Below, in pieces: positions 55,298 to 63,953 of a stretch of DNA of 64,000 nt. Where the stretch lies: contig NZ_VIRF01000074.1 of NCBI RefSeq assembly GCF_008107685.1, positions 25,088-89,087 on the forward strand, given 5' to 3'. How positions within the stretch are numbered: position 1 is the first letter of the stretch; each line of letters opens with the position of its first letter. Both the position numbers and the translations under genes were made by a program. This stretch comes from Novosphingobium sp. BW1. GTDB lineage: Bacteria > Pseudomonadota > Alphaproteobacteria > Sphingomonadales > Sphingomonadaceae. The notes under the pieces were generated by a model. It ran no database searches. It saw nothing but the letters and a program-made list of their open reading frames with translations, and was not told the DNA's origin.

Positions 55298-58200
55298 ATG
55301 CATTTCCGGCGTCTCAAGCTCACCGGCTTCAAGAGCTTCGTCGAACCTTCCGAACTCTACATCGAGCCCGGCCTGACAGGCGTCGTGGGCCCGAACGGCT
55401 GCGGCAAGTCCAATCTTCTCGAAGCGCTGCGCTGGGTCATGGGCGAAAGCTCGCCCAAGTCGATGCGCGGCGGCGGCATGGAGGACGTGATCTTCGCGGG
55501 CACATCGGGACGCCCGGCGCGCGCCTTTGCCGAAGTCGTCCTCCAGGCCCGAACCAAGGACAGCGAGGAATTGGAGGTTGTGCGCCGGATCGAGCGCGGC
55601 GCGGGTTCGGCCTACCGCGTCAACGGGCGCGACGTGCGCGCCAAGGACGTCGCCCTCATCTTTGCCGACGCTGCCACCGGCGCGCACAGCCCCGCTCTGG
55701 TCAGCCAGGGCCGGATCGCGGCGGTCGTCGCCGCCAGGCCCGCCGAGCGCCGCGCGATGCTGGAAGACGCGGCCGGGATCTCGGGCCTCCACGTGCGCCG
55801 CAAGGACGCCGAACAGAAGCTGCGCGCGACCGAGACCAACCTCGCCCGGCTCGAGGACATCATGGCCGGCCTCGACAAGCAGGTTGCCGGCCTGCGTCGC
55901 CAGGCCAGGGCGGCCGAACGCTACAAGCAGATCTCCGAGCAGATCCGTCACGCCGAGGCGCGCCTCCTCTACGCCCGCTGGCGCGATGCCGCCGCCGCCG
56001 CCGAGACCGCGAAGAGGGAGGCCGAGGCCGCCGACACCCGCGTCGGCGCCGCCCAGCGCGCCGCGTTCGAGGCGCAAAAAGCGCAAGGCGCCGCCGCGCA
56101 AAACCTTGTCACCGCGCGCGACGAGCAAACCGACCGGCGCGACGACGTCCAGGCCCAGGCCCACCGTCTTTCCACCCTCACAAACCAGTTGAACACGGCC
56201 GAGGAGCGGCGCGCAGACCTCAAACGCCAGAAAGCCCGGCTGGAGGAAGATCGCGACCACGCCGACCGTGTCACGCGCGAAGCCGCCGAAGCGCTGGCGA
56301 AACTGGAGACGGACCTGTCCGAGGGCGCCGCGAAACTAGCCGAGAACGAGGCCCTGCGCCCGCGCCTTGCCAACGCGCTCGAAGGGGCGGAGCGTGCCGC
56401 CCGCAGCGCCGAACTCGACCTCGCGCAGGCCACCGCCGCGCAGGCCGGGGTCGATGCCGAATGGCGCATCGCTGCGGCCGAACTGGAGCAGGCGCAAGAC
56501 CGCCTCGACCGGCTTGCCGCCGAGGCTGCAAAGCTGGAGCAGCAGCGCACCGCCCTCGCGCTGGAAGACGACCCCAAGGCCGCCCTCGCCACCGCCCGCG
56601 CCGAAGCCGAGGCGGCCAGCGCCGAGCTGGCCGACGCGCGCGCCGCGCTGGAAGCGCTGGGTCAGCGCAAGAGCGCACTGCAGGCCGAGCGCGATGCGGC
56701 CGCCTCCGCTCTCGCGGGCGCCCGGGCCGACCTTACCGGCGTGGAGCGCGAGCACGCCGCCCTCGTGCGCGACCGCGAGGCCCGCGCCAAGGGCGCCAAG
56801 GCCGCGCATGGCCTGCCCCGCGCGATCGACGCCCTGCGCGCCGAGCCCGGCTACGAACGCGCGCTCGCCGCCGTGCTGGGGCGCGACGCCAAGGTGCCGC
56901 TCGGGCTCGTGGACGGAGCCGAAGGCCGTTTCTGGAGCGGGGCTGTGGCCCCCGCTGCCGTAGCCGACAGCCTCGCCGCCCACGTTCCCGAATACCCCGA
57001 GGAACTGGCCGCCCGACTCGCGCTCGTCCATGTTGCGCCTGAGGACGATGGCCGCGCGCTCGCGCCGGGCGAATGGCTGGTGACGATGGGCGGCGTGCTC
57101 AGGCGTTGGGACGGCTTTATCGCGCGCGGCGAAGGCGGGGCCGAAGCTGCCCGGCTCGAAGCGGAAAACCGGCTCGCCGAACTGAAAGAGCGTCTGCCCC
57201 CCTTGCGCGCGGCCGTCACGTCCGCCGAAACGCAGCAAAAAGACGCGCAGGCCGCGCTCTCCGCCCTCCAGAGCGACATCGTGGCCGCCGAACGCACGGT
57301 CGCCGAGGCCACCAACGCCGAACGCGCCGCCCTGCGCCGCGTCGATCAGGCCGAGGCCGCGCGCGAACGCCACGCCGCCCGTGCCGCCGAGCTCGCGACG
57401 GGCCTCGAAGACCTCACCCACCGCCGCGAAGCCGCCGAGGCCGAGCTCGCTGAAGCCCAGACAAAACGCGCGGACCTCCCTGATCCCGAGGCGGGCCGCG
57501 CCGCACTTGAAGCCGCCCGCACCCGCAACGCCGAGGCGCGCGAAGCGCACCAGGCCGCGACCGCCCAGCTCGCCGCGCACGACCAGGCTCTCGCCGTCGC
57601 GCGCGAGAGGCACGCCGCGCACGCCAGCGACATCCGCAACTGGCAGACGCGGGCAGGCGATGCCGCCTCACGCCTCGCGCAGATGGCCGGGCGGCTCGAC
57701 GAGATCGAGACCGAACGGCGCATCGTCGCCGCCAAGCCGGACGCGCTCCACGACCAGATCGCCGAGGCCGAAGCGGTCCGCACCCGGCTCGCAGGCGACC
57801 TCACCCATGCCGAAGAGGCCGTGGAGGCGGCGCAGGAGGCTGCCAAGGCCGCCGACACCGCGCTCGCCGCCGCGCAGGAGGAGCTCGCCAGCGCCCGCGA
57901 AGCGCGCGCCGGGGCCAACGCGCGCGCCGAGAACGAGGACGCGCGCCGCGTGGAACTCGCCCGCCTTTCAGGCGAGCGCTTCCAGTGCCCGCCCCCGGTG
58001 TTGGCGGAACGCTACGCCTTTACCGCCGACGAGGTAGGCTCCGCCGAAATCGAGAACGCACAGCTGGAAAAGCTCGCCGCCGAGCGCGAGCGGATCGGCC
58101 CGGTCAACCTCGTCGCGGCCGACGAACTCGCCGCGGCCGAAGCGCAGCTGGGCACATCGGTGAGCGAGAAGGAAGAGTTGGCCGAGGCGGTCACGCGCCT

Positions 58201-58720
58201 GCGCGGCTCGATCGGCAATCTCAACCGCGAGGGACGCGAGCGCCTGCGCGCCGCGTTCGAAGCGGTCGATGCGCACTTCCAGCGTCTCTTTACCCAGCTG
58301 TTCATGGGCGGCAACGCGCACCTGGCCTTCATCGATTCGGACGATCCCCTCGAAGCGGGCCTCGAGATCTACGCCCAGCCGCCGGGCAAGCGGCTGCAAT
58401 CGCTCACGCTGCTTTCGGGCGGCGAACAGGCGCTGACCGCGGTTGCGCTCGTCTTTGCGCTCTTCCTCACAAACCCCGCCCCGATCTGCGTCCTCGACGA
58501 GGTCGACGCCCCGCTCGACGATGCCAATGTCGAACGCTTCTGCGATCTGCTCGATGCCATGACCCGCGAGACGCAGACTCGCTACCTGATCGTCACCCAC
58601 AACGCGGTAACGATGAGCCGGATGCACCGCCTGTTCGGGGTCACGATGGTCGAAAAGGGCGTCTCGCGCCTGGTCAGCGTGGATCTGGGCGGAGCGGAGG
58701 AATTGCTCGCCGCGGAGTAG
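55298..58720 (+). CDS. smc: Chromosome segregation ATPase SMC
   Basis: 1140 residues. N-terminal head FRRLKLTGFKSFVEPSELYI and Walker A VGPNGCGKSNLLEALRWVMG (residues ~28-47). Two long Ala/Glu-rich coiled coils flank the hinge at about residues 500-610 (LPRAIDALRAEPGYERALAA, VLGRDAKVPLGLVDG). The C-terminal head has the signature TLLSGGEQALTAVAL (~1037) and Walker B ICVLDEVDAPLDDANV (~1063). It forms the condensin with ScpA and ScpB (30083-31590). The coiled coils are unusually Ala-rich, as in other high-GC genomes. Confidence 0.96.
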   Translation: MHFRRLKLTGFKSFVEPSELYIEPGLTGVVGPNGCGKSNLLEALRWVMGESSPKSMRGGGMEDVIFAGTSGRPARAFAEVVLQARTKDSEELEVVRRIERGAGSAYRVNGRDVRAKDVALIFADAATGAHSPALVSQGRIAAVVAARPAERRAMLEDAAGISGLHVRRKDAEQKLRATETNLARLEDIMAGLDKQVAGLRRQARAAERYKQISEQIRHAEARLLYARWRDAAAAAETAKREAEAADTRVGAAQRAAFEAQKAQGAAAQNLVTARDEQTDRRDDVQAQAHRLSTLTNQLNTAEERRADLKRQKARLEEDRDHADRVTREAAEALAKLETDLSEGAAKLAENEALRPRLANALEGAERAARSAELDLAQATAAQAGVDAEWRIAAAELEQAQDRLDRLAAEAAKLEQQRTALALEDDPKAALATARAEAEAASAELADARAALEALGQRKSALQAERDAAASALAGARADLTGVEREHAALVRDREARAKGAKAAHGLPRAIDALRAEPGYERALAAVLGRDAKVPLGLVDGAEGRFWSGAVAPAAVADSLAAHVPEYPEELAARLALVHVAPEDDGRALAPGEWLVTMGGVLRRWDGFIARGEGGAEAARLEAENRLAELKERLPPLRAAVTSAETQQKDAQAALSALQSDIVAAERTVAEATNAERAALRRVDQAEAARERHAARAAELATGLEDLTHRREAAEAELAEAQTKRADLPDPEAGRAALEAARTRNAEAREAHQAATAQLAAHDQALAVARERHAAHASDIRNWQTRAGDAASRLAQMAGRLDEIETERRIVAAKPDALHDQIAEAEAVRTRLAGDLTHAEEAVEAAQEAAKAADTALAAAQEELASAREARAGANARAENEDARRVELARLSGERFQCPPPVLAERYAFTADEVGSAEIENAQLEKLAAERERIGPVNLVAADELAAAEAQLGTSVSEKEELAEAVTRLRGSIGNLNREGRERLRAAFEAVDAHFQRLFTQLFMGGNAHLAFIDSDDPLEAGLEIYAQPPGKRLQSLTLLSGGEQALTAVALVFALFLTNPAPICVLDEVDAPLDDANVERFCDLLDAMTRETQTRYLIVTHNAVTMSRMHRLFGVTMVEKGVSRLVSVDLGGAEELLAAE

Positions 58721-58734
58721 ACGAAAAGAGGGCA

Positions 58735-58761
58735 CAGGGGGCCATCGCCCCATGGCCTCGG
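58735..58761 (-). repeat. Internally deleted copy of the dispersed element (copy 8)
   Basis: CAGGGGGCCATCGCCCC (B-end hairpin) is joined directly to ATGGCCTCGG, the terminal half of the A end. About 75 inner bases are missing. It lies 14 bases past the smc stop, followed by AAATATCCTTCC. Confidence 0.65.
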
Positions 58762-58804
58762 AAATATCCTTCCATCCTTTCCCCAAAACGCTTGCCCGTG
58801 CGAT

Positions 58805-58830
58805 AAATTGGCTTAATGGCATACCAATTG
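58805..58830. promoter_or_regulatory. Possible operator before the lipocalin-like gene
   Basis: AATTGG ... TGGCATACCA ... AATT: nested inverted repeats (outer AATTGG/CCAATT, inner TGG-N4-CCA), about 125 bases before the GTG at 58954. The inner part resembles GntR-type operators (TGGTATACCA). Confidence 0.35.
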
Positions 58831-58953
58831 ATCGCACGCCGGATAGCCCCGCAAGGGGCTCTCCCCCGGCACCGCGTTCGCGCAAGAACAGTCCGGCCCC
58901 GTCCGCGTAGCCCCGCCGGCGGGCCGAACGATCCCCCGGAAGGAGAGTACCCC

Positions 58954-59478
58954 GTGACCGACCTGATCAACCAGCCCGGCGTGCGTGAAGCCATGCCGAT
59001 CCTCGCCTCGAACGAAGGCGTGTGGGAAGGCTGGTACCGCTACTACGATGCCAAGACCGGCGAACTCGTCGACCAGCACAAGTCGCGCCTGATCTGCCGC
59101 CTGATCCACAAGGACGGCGTCGATCACTACCACCAGACCAACTACTATTTCTGGGAAGACGGCCGCAAGGACGTGCGCGACTTCCCCGCCGTCTACAAGG
59201 ATGGCCGCATCTGGTGGGACAACGACCTCATCAAGGGCTGGGCTGCCGAGATGAAGCCCGACGACTACAACCGCTCGACCTGCCTGAACTGGACCCGCAA
59301 GAACGAGCCGGGCATCTACCTCTACGAGATGATCCAGAACAACGACGCGCGCACCCACCGCTCGCGCACCTGGCAGTGGTTCCGCGACGGCATCTGCTAC
59401 CAGCGCACGCTGATCGACGAGAAGTTCATTACCCCCGACTGGCAGAACTTCACCAACGAGGACGCGCCGGACATCTGA
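58954..59478 (+). CDS. Lipocalin-like (DUF3598-like) protein
   Basis: 174 residues from the GTG at 58954, with AGGAG nine bases before it; a longer frame from 58816 covers the operator-like region. Beta-rich and Trp/Tyr-rich: NEGVWEGWYRYYDAKTGELV, DHYHQTNYYFWEDGR, RIWWDNDLIKGWAAEM, NDARTHRSRTWQWFRDG. The N-E-G-x-W-x-G beginning resembles DUF3598 and other lipocalin-like folds. No signal peptide, so cytoplasmic. A strong terminator follows. Function unknown. Confidence 0.65.
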   Translation: MTDLINQPGVREAMPILASNEGVWEGWYRYYDAKTGELVDQHKSRLICRLIHKDGVDHYHQTNYYFWEDGRKDVRDFPAVYKDGRIWWDNDLIKGWAAEMKPDDYNRSTCLNWTRKNEPGIYLYEMIQNNDARTHRSRTWQWFRDGICYQRTLIDEKFITPDWQNFTNEDAPDI

Positions 59479-59503
59479 GGCTGCGCCCGACAGACCGCAA
59501 TAG

Positions 59504-59532
59504 AAGGGCTGCGCCAAGGCGCGGCCCTTTTT
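59504..59532 (+). terminator. Intrinsic terminator of the lipocalin-like gene
   Basis: AAGGGCTGCGCC, AA, GGCGCGGCCC and TTTTT: strong hairpin with U tract 26 bases after the stop and 10 before the soxR stop. Confidence 0.85.
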
Positions 59533-59541
59533 CATGGTGCA

Positions 59542-59982
59542 TCAGTCGCTTGCCAAAACCAGCCGGGGCCCCGGACCTTCGCGCCCTTTCACGTCTTCAG
59601 CGTTGTAGAGCTGGCACTTGGCAAGGCTCAGACACCCGCAGCCAATGCACCCATCAAGCCGGTCGCGGGTGCGCTCGAGCATCGCAATCTGGTCCTCGAT
59701 CGCACGGCGCATTGAACGGCTGATGCGCGCCCAATCCTGTGCACTCGGCGTACGGCCCTGTGGCAGGCGCGCCAGTTCGCGCTCGATCTCGGCGAGCGGC
59801 AGGCCCAGCTTCTGCGCGATGAGGATGAAGCTCACACGCCGGATGTCCGAGCGCAGGAAACGCCGCTGGTTCCCGCTCGTGCGCAGCGCCTGGAGCAGGC
59901 CCTTCTCCTCGTAGAAACGGATCGCGGAGGTCGTCACGCCCGTGCGCCGGGCCAGTTCGCCGATGGTGATGAAGCTGGGCAT
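59542..59982 (-). CDS. soxR: Redox-sensitive MerR-family regulator SoxR
   Basis: 146 residues from the ATG at 59982. MerR HTH: TIGELARRTGVTTSAIRFYE with EKGLLQALRTSGNQRRF. The 2Fe-2S cluster ligands are CIGCGCLSLAKC (C-x2-C-x-C-x5-C). SoxR senses redox-active compounds through that cluster and turns on targets with a 19-bp-spaced promoter. A SoxR box is found at 60210-60227, before the divergent VOC gene. No soxS is present; outside enterics SoxR activates its targets directly. Confidence 0.95.
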   Translation of the reverse strand: MPSFITIGELARRTGVTTSAIRFYEEKGLLQALRTSGNQRRFLRSDIRRVSFILIAQKLGLPLAEIERELARLPQGRTPSAQDWARISRSMRRAIEDQIAMLERTRDRLDGCIGCGCLSLAKCQLYNAEDVKGREGPGPRLVLASD

Positions 59983-60020
59983 CGCGGTCTCCGGGAGTTG
60001 AGAAGAACAAAGGTAAAGAT

Positions 60021-60136
60021 CCGAGGGCCATCGCCCTCGGGCTCCCAAAACGGTCGAGCTCACCTTTTTCGCGCCGCCTCGGTGGACAAAGGTGAGGTTG
60101 CCATTTTCCGGGGGGCGAGGGGAGATTCCCCCTCGA
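60021..60136 (+). repeat. Dispersed ~114-bp hairpin-capped element, copy 9 (A end left)
   Basis: A end CCGAGGGCCATCGCCCTCGG, then GCTCCCAAAACGGTCGAGCT; centre CACC...GGTGAGGTTGCCATTTTC; B end CGAGGGGAGATTCCCCCTCG followed by AAAAAGACG. 38 bases before the soxR start, so it is transcribed as part of the soxR leader or borders its promoter. Confidence 0.85.
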
Positions 60137-60209
60137 AAAAGACGTCTTTCTTGGCCCGATCCCTTCCCGCTGCAGCCGCCTTCACACAGCAAGCAAATTT
60201 CCCGCTTGA

Positions 60210-60227
60210 TTTCAACCTAACTTGAAC
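60210..60227 (+). promoter_or_regulatory. SoxR box of the VOC gene promoter
   Basis: TTTCAACCTAACTTGAAC matches the SoxR operator CCTCAAGTTAACTTGAGG at 12 of 18 positions, with the arm spacing preserved (TTCAA-N6-TTGAA). TTGATT at 60206-60211 is in the -35 position and 19 bases separate it from CACTTT. That long spacing is the hallmark of SoxR promoters. It lies 54 bases before the VOC ATG. Confidence 0.75.
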
Positions 60228-60281
60228 TTGCACTTTCTCCAAGCCGGCTGATTCGCCGGTGACACGAGAAGGAGAAACGCC

Positions 60282-60653
60282 ATGGCCCGGGGCCGTCTGG
60301 AGCACGCCAACATCACCGTCAGCGACATCGATCGCTCGTCCCGCCTGCTGCAAAGCCTGCTCGGCTGGCACAAGCGCTGGCGCGGGCCCGCCATCAACGG
60401 CGGCGAGACGATCCATGTCGGCGAGGAGTTCAGCTACATCGCTCTTTATACCGACCGCAAAGCGCACGAAGGCTTTGCCAAGGGCGAACCGCTCAACCAC
60501 ATAGGGCTGGTGGTAGACGATCTCGACGCGGCCGAGGCGGTGGTGATCGCGGCCGGGCTTACCCCGTTCAACCACGGCGATTACGAACCGGGACGGCGTT
60601 TCTACTTCTTCGACTGGGACCACATTGAATTCGAGGTGGTCAGCTATGAATGA
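60282..60653 (+). CDS. VOC-family protein (glyoxalase/dioxygenase fold)
   Basis: 123 residues, one VOC unit pair: LEHANITVSDIDRSSRLLQS with GWHKRW, IALYTDRKAH, NHIGLVVDDLDAAEAVVI and FYFFDWDHIEFEVVSYE. The His/Glu pattern H8, H73-like, E at the end matches the metal site of this superfamily. The substrate is not evident. The SoxR box makes it a candidate antioxidant or antibiotic-resistance gene. Overlapping operon partners are absent; the SRAP gene converges 8 bases away. Confidence 0.88.
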   Translation: MARGRLEHANITVSDIDRSSRLLQSLLGWHKRWRGPAINGGETIHVGEEFSYIALYTDRKAHEGFAKGEPLNHIGLVVDDLDAAEAVVIAAGLTPFNHGDYEPGRRFYFFDWDHIEFEVVSYE

Positions 60654-60661
60654 GCCGTTGC

Positions 60662-61336
60662 TCAAAGAAGCCGGGGCATGGTCTCGTCCGCGCCCCCGGC
60701 CGTCGCCTCGCCCTTTTCGCCTGTCGCTGGAAGATCGCCTGCGCCGGTCCATAGCCGCCGTGTTCGCTCTACCGTCAGCGGCGCTGGAGAGGTAACGCAC
60801 AGATGAAAAGCCTCTTCTGGCGGGGCCTCGATCCAGCGGGACCAGTCGCGCCGGGGGAGGAGGACGGGCATGCGGTCATGGACATCGACCATCTGCTTGC
60901 AGGCGGGCGCCATGACCAGGGTGTAGACCCGGCCCCATTCCGGACTCTCGCGCCACAGGCCCGCAACCGCGAAGGTGTCCACCCCCTCGATCCCGTACCA
61001 GGTGCGCGTCATCTGCCCCGCCTTGCCCTCCGGCTCGGCCCAGCAAGTGACGGGCACCAGGCAGCGTCGGTGGACGAAGCTGTCCTTCCAGAAACGGGTG
61101 TGCAACTTGTCGTCGCGCGCGTTGGTGACGGGCTTGGGCTTGAGAGGCTGGCCCTGCCGGCCCTTCAGCACCAGCGGGAAGCCCCAGGTCATCGTCTGCG
61201 CGCGGCCCTCGGCAACGACAAGGCCGGAGTAGCCGGGATAGACGTCCTCGGCAAAGTTCGCGCCCTCTGCGGGGAGGACCTCGAACAGGGCGGCGATCTC
61301 CGCGGTGCCCCTGGTCATGCGGTAGAGATTGCACAT
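60662..61336 (-). CDS. SRAP-family (HMCES/YedK-like) abasic-site protein
   Basis: 224 residues starting MCNLYRMTRG: the catalytic Cys2 crosslinks abasic sites in single-stranded DNA. TMTWGFPLVL, the active Asn in NARDDKLHTRFW, CLVPVTCWAEPE, and HDRMPVLLPRRDW, all SRAP marks. It shields abasic sites from nucleases. The C-terminus is more Gly/Ala-rich than in E. coli YedK. Not clearly LexA-controlled: I saw no LexA box in the short upstream gap. Confidence 0.92.
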   Translation of the reverse strand: MCNLYRMTRGTAEIAALFEVLPAEGANFAEDVYPGYSGLVVAEGRAQTMTWGFPLVLKGRQGQPLKPKPVTNARDDKLHTRFWKDSFVHRRCLVPVTCWAEPEGKAGQMTRTWYGIEGVDTFAVAGLWRESPEWGRVYTLVMAPACKQMVDVHDRMPVLLPRRDWSRWIEAPPEEAFHLCVTSPAPLTVERTRRLWTGAGDLPATGEKGEATAGGADETMPRLL

Positions 61337-61348
61337 GGGGCCAGGCGC

Positions 61349-62299
61349 CTAGACGACCCCGGCGTTGCCCACCACCCAGCAGGCCAGCACCATCACGAAG
61401 CCCAGATCCCGGTTCGAGCGGAACCGCGCGAGGGCGTTATCGCCGTCCCGAGTGTCGAGCGTCACGACCTGGAAACCCAGGTGCATGACAACCGGCACCA
61501 GCGCCATCATGCCCACCCAGTCGGGACGCATGGCCCAGAAAGCCAGCCCCCAGAAGGCGACTGCCAGCGCGTAGAAGCCGCCCACACCCGCGCGCACATG
61601 CTTGCCGAGACGCCGTGCGGACGAGCGGATGCCCACCAGCGCGTCGTCCTCGCGGTCCTGAATCGCATAGATCGTGTCGTAGCCGATGCACCATACGATG
61701 CAGCCCGCATAGAGTGCGGCGAGCGCCCCCAGCTGGTCTTGCCGGACCTCGATCCAGCCGACCAGCGCGCCCCAGGTGAATACAAGGCCCAGCCAAGCCT
61801 GCGGCCACCAGGTAATGCGCTTCATGAACGGATAGGCTGCGACGAGCGCCACGCTGCCCAGCGCCACCAGCTGCGCTTCAAGGCGCAGTTGGAAGAGGAC
61901 CACGAGGCCGACCGCGCAAAGCAGCAAGAGCCAGCCCCAGGCGGCCTTCTTGCTCACCCGCCCGCTCGCCACCGGGCGCTGCGCGGTGCGCGCCACCTTG
62001 CGGTCGAGGTCGGCATCGACGATGTCGTTGAGCACGCAGCCCGCGCCGCGCATGGCAATCGAGCCGACCAGCAGCCAGGCGATCAGCCCCAGGCGCTGCT
62101 CGCCCCCCGCCAGCATCACGCTCCACGCGCAGGGCCAAAACAGCAGCCACCAGCCGATAGGACGGTCAAATCGGGCCAGCATCGCGTAGTCGCGAAGCTG
62201 CGGCGGCAGGGCCGCGACGAGGCCACGTTGCTGGCTGTCGGGGACGAAAGTAGGATCACTCACTCCCCGGGAAATACCGGATCGGGACGCCCCTGTCAT
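61349..62299 (-). CDS. ubiA: 4-hydroxybenzoate octaprenyltransferase
   Basis: 316 residues from the ATG at 62299; a GTG at 62263 (304 residues, GGGGAG close by) is an alternative. Prenyl-binding aspartates in GAGCVLNDIVDADLDRKVAR and the second motif YDTIYAIQDREDDALVGIRS. Eight or nine membrane helices. It prenylates 4-hydroxybenzoate in ubiquinone synthesis at the inner membrane. It is 12 bases upstream of the SRAP gene on the same strand. Confidence 0.94.
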   Translation of the reverse strand: MTGASRSGISRGVSDPTFVPDSQQRGLVAALPPQLRDYAMLARFDRPIGWWLLFWPCAWSVMLAGGEQRLGLIAWLLVGSIAMRGAGCVLNDIVDADLDRKVARTAQRPVASGRVSKKAAWGWLLLLCAVGLVVLFQLRLEAQLVALGSVALVAAYPFMKRITWWPQAWLGLVFTWGALVGWIEVRQDQLGALAALYAGCIVWCIGYDTIYAIQDREDDALVGIRSSARRLGKHVRAGVGGFYALAVAFWGLAFWAMRPDWVGMMALVPVVMHLGFQVVTLDTRDGDNALARFRSNRDLGFVMVLACWVVGNAGVV

Positions 62300-62395
62300 G
62301 CCCTGAGTGTCCCATGCACACAGCCTTGCCGCTTTGGCGTTGCGCACAGTGCACGAACGCGCAACAACACAGGCTCGCTCACAACGCGATCACGT

Positions 62396-63822
62396 ATGGG
62401 GGACATGGATAAGATGCGCTTGAACACACTCGCCTTTCGTACCGCGATGGGAAGTACCCTGGCGCTCTGCGCCCCCGCCGCGATGGCCCAGGAGCCCGAG
62501 ACGCCCGCGGGCCGCGAAGCGCTCACCGTTCTCCAGGAAGCCGTCGCCATTCCCACCGTCCAGGGCCGCAGGCAGGTCCCGGTGCTCGCCGCAAAGCTCA
62601 AGGCACGCCTGCTCGACGCCGGATTCGCCGAGGACGAGGTAACCTTCGTGCCCCAGGGCGAAACCGGCTACCTCCTCGCCCGCTACCCGGGCCGTGACCG
62701 CAAGGCGCCTGTCACCGCGATCATCGCGCACATGGACGTCGTTGAGGCCAAGCCCGAGGACTGGGAACGCGATCCCTTCACCCCGGTGATCGAGGACGGC
62801 TACCTGTTCGGGCGCGGCTCGCTCGACAACAAGGCCGGGCTCTCCATCGTCGCCGCGACGATGATGAAGCTGCGCCGCGAAGGCTGGGTCCCGGCGCACG
62901 ACATCGTGCTCGGCTTCTCGGGCGACGAGGAAACCCAGATGGCGACCACCGCCGCGATGGCCAGCGCCATCGTCCACGAGGCGGGCAAGGTCGATCTCAT
63001 CCTCAACGCCGATTCGGGCGGCGGCACGCTCGACGCGGCGGGCCGGCCCTTCGTCTACGAGGTCCAGGCAGGCGAGAAGACCTACGCCGACTACAAGCTG
63101 ACGCTGACCGATCCCGGCGGCCACTCCAGCGTCCGGGCGCGACCAACGCCATCGCCGCCATGAGCGCGGCCATGGAGAAGATCTGGGCCTACAAATTCCC
63201 GGTCACCGTCAGCCCGCTGACCAGGGCCTACTTCGAAGGCAGTGTGGAGGCCGCCCCCGCCGAGGTGGCGCCCGCCATGCGCGCGCTCATCGCCGATCCC
63301 ACCGACACGAAGGCCGCCGCCACGCTGTCCGCGCGGCCCGAATATATCGGCCTCATCCGCACGACCTGCGTGCCCACGATGATCGAGGGCGGCCACGCCC
63401 CCAACGCTCTCCCCCAGTCGGTCAGCGCCAACGTCAATTGCCGCATCTTTCCCGGCACCTCGCGCGCCAGCGTGCAGGAGACGCTCGCCCAGGTGATCGC
63501 CGATCCCGAGATCACCATTGCCTTCCAGGACAACGGCACGCTCGAATCGATCGAGAGCCCCTTGCGCAGCGATGTCATGCAGGCAGTCGGGGTGGCTGTC
63601 CACGAACGCGCACCTGCGCTGTCCATCGTGCCGGGCATGAGCGCTGGCGCGACCGATTCGATGCACTTTCGCGCCAAGGACATTCCCGCCTTCGGCGTCT
63701 CGGCTGTGTTCATGGAGCCCAAGGACGAATTCGCCCACGGCCTCAACGAACGCCTGCCGCTCGCCACACTCGACCCTGCGGTGAAGCAGTGGGAGACGCT
63801 GCTGCGCACGCTGTTGAAGTAG
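62396..63822 (+). pseudogene. Exported M20-family peptidase, frameshifted
   Basis: Two overlapping frames together encode one M20 peptidase. The first (62396-63163, with ATGs at 62396, 62405 and 62414) has a signal peptide (LAFRTAMGSTLALCAPAAMA) and the metal motifs TAIIAHMDVVEAKPEDW, GRGSLDNKAG and GFSGDEETQM. It goes out of frame after GGHSSV. The second (63160-63822) resumes with ATNAIAAM in the other frame and has the dimerisation and C-terminal part (TCVPTMIEGGHAPNALPQ, GMSAGATDSMHFRAKDIPAF). One C is missing at about 63133-63135; restoring it gives SSVPGATNAI. It may be a real mutation or a sequencing error. Confidence 0.85.
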
Positions 63823-63839
63823 ATAAGAAAAGGGAATTT

Positions 63840-63953
63840 CCGAGGGCCATCGACCTCGGGTTCCCGGAACTGTCTGGCTCACCTTTGTCCCGCTGCCTTG
63901 GCCGAGAACCGTGAGGTCGCCGATTTTGGGAGCCCGAGGGCGATGGCCCTCGG
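63840..63953 (+). repeat. Dispersed ~114-bp hairpin-capped element, copy 10 (A end left)
   Basis: A end CCGAGGGCCATCGACCTCGG, then GAACTGTCTGGCTCACC; centre CCGTGAGGTCGCCGATTTTG; right hairpin CCGAGGGCGATGGCCCTCGG, in this copy an A-like sequence on both sides, so the ends are near-perfect inverted repeats. Left flank GATAAGAAAAGGGAATTT, right flank ACCTGCACTTCTTCCC. 17 bases past the M20 gene. Confidence 0.88.

Larger units (their letters stand above)
59983..60281. other. Divergent intergenic region soxR / VOC gene
   Basis: 299 bases. Holds repeat copy 9 (60021-60136) next to soxR, then the SoxR box (60210-60227) near the VOC start. Confidence 0.65.

Noticed and set aside
60803..62395. Long plus-strand frame leading into the M20 gene
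   Set aside because: Antisense to the SRAP and ubiA genes. The true M20 start is at the signal peptide near 62396-62414.
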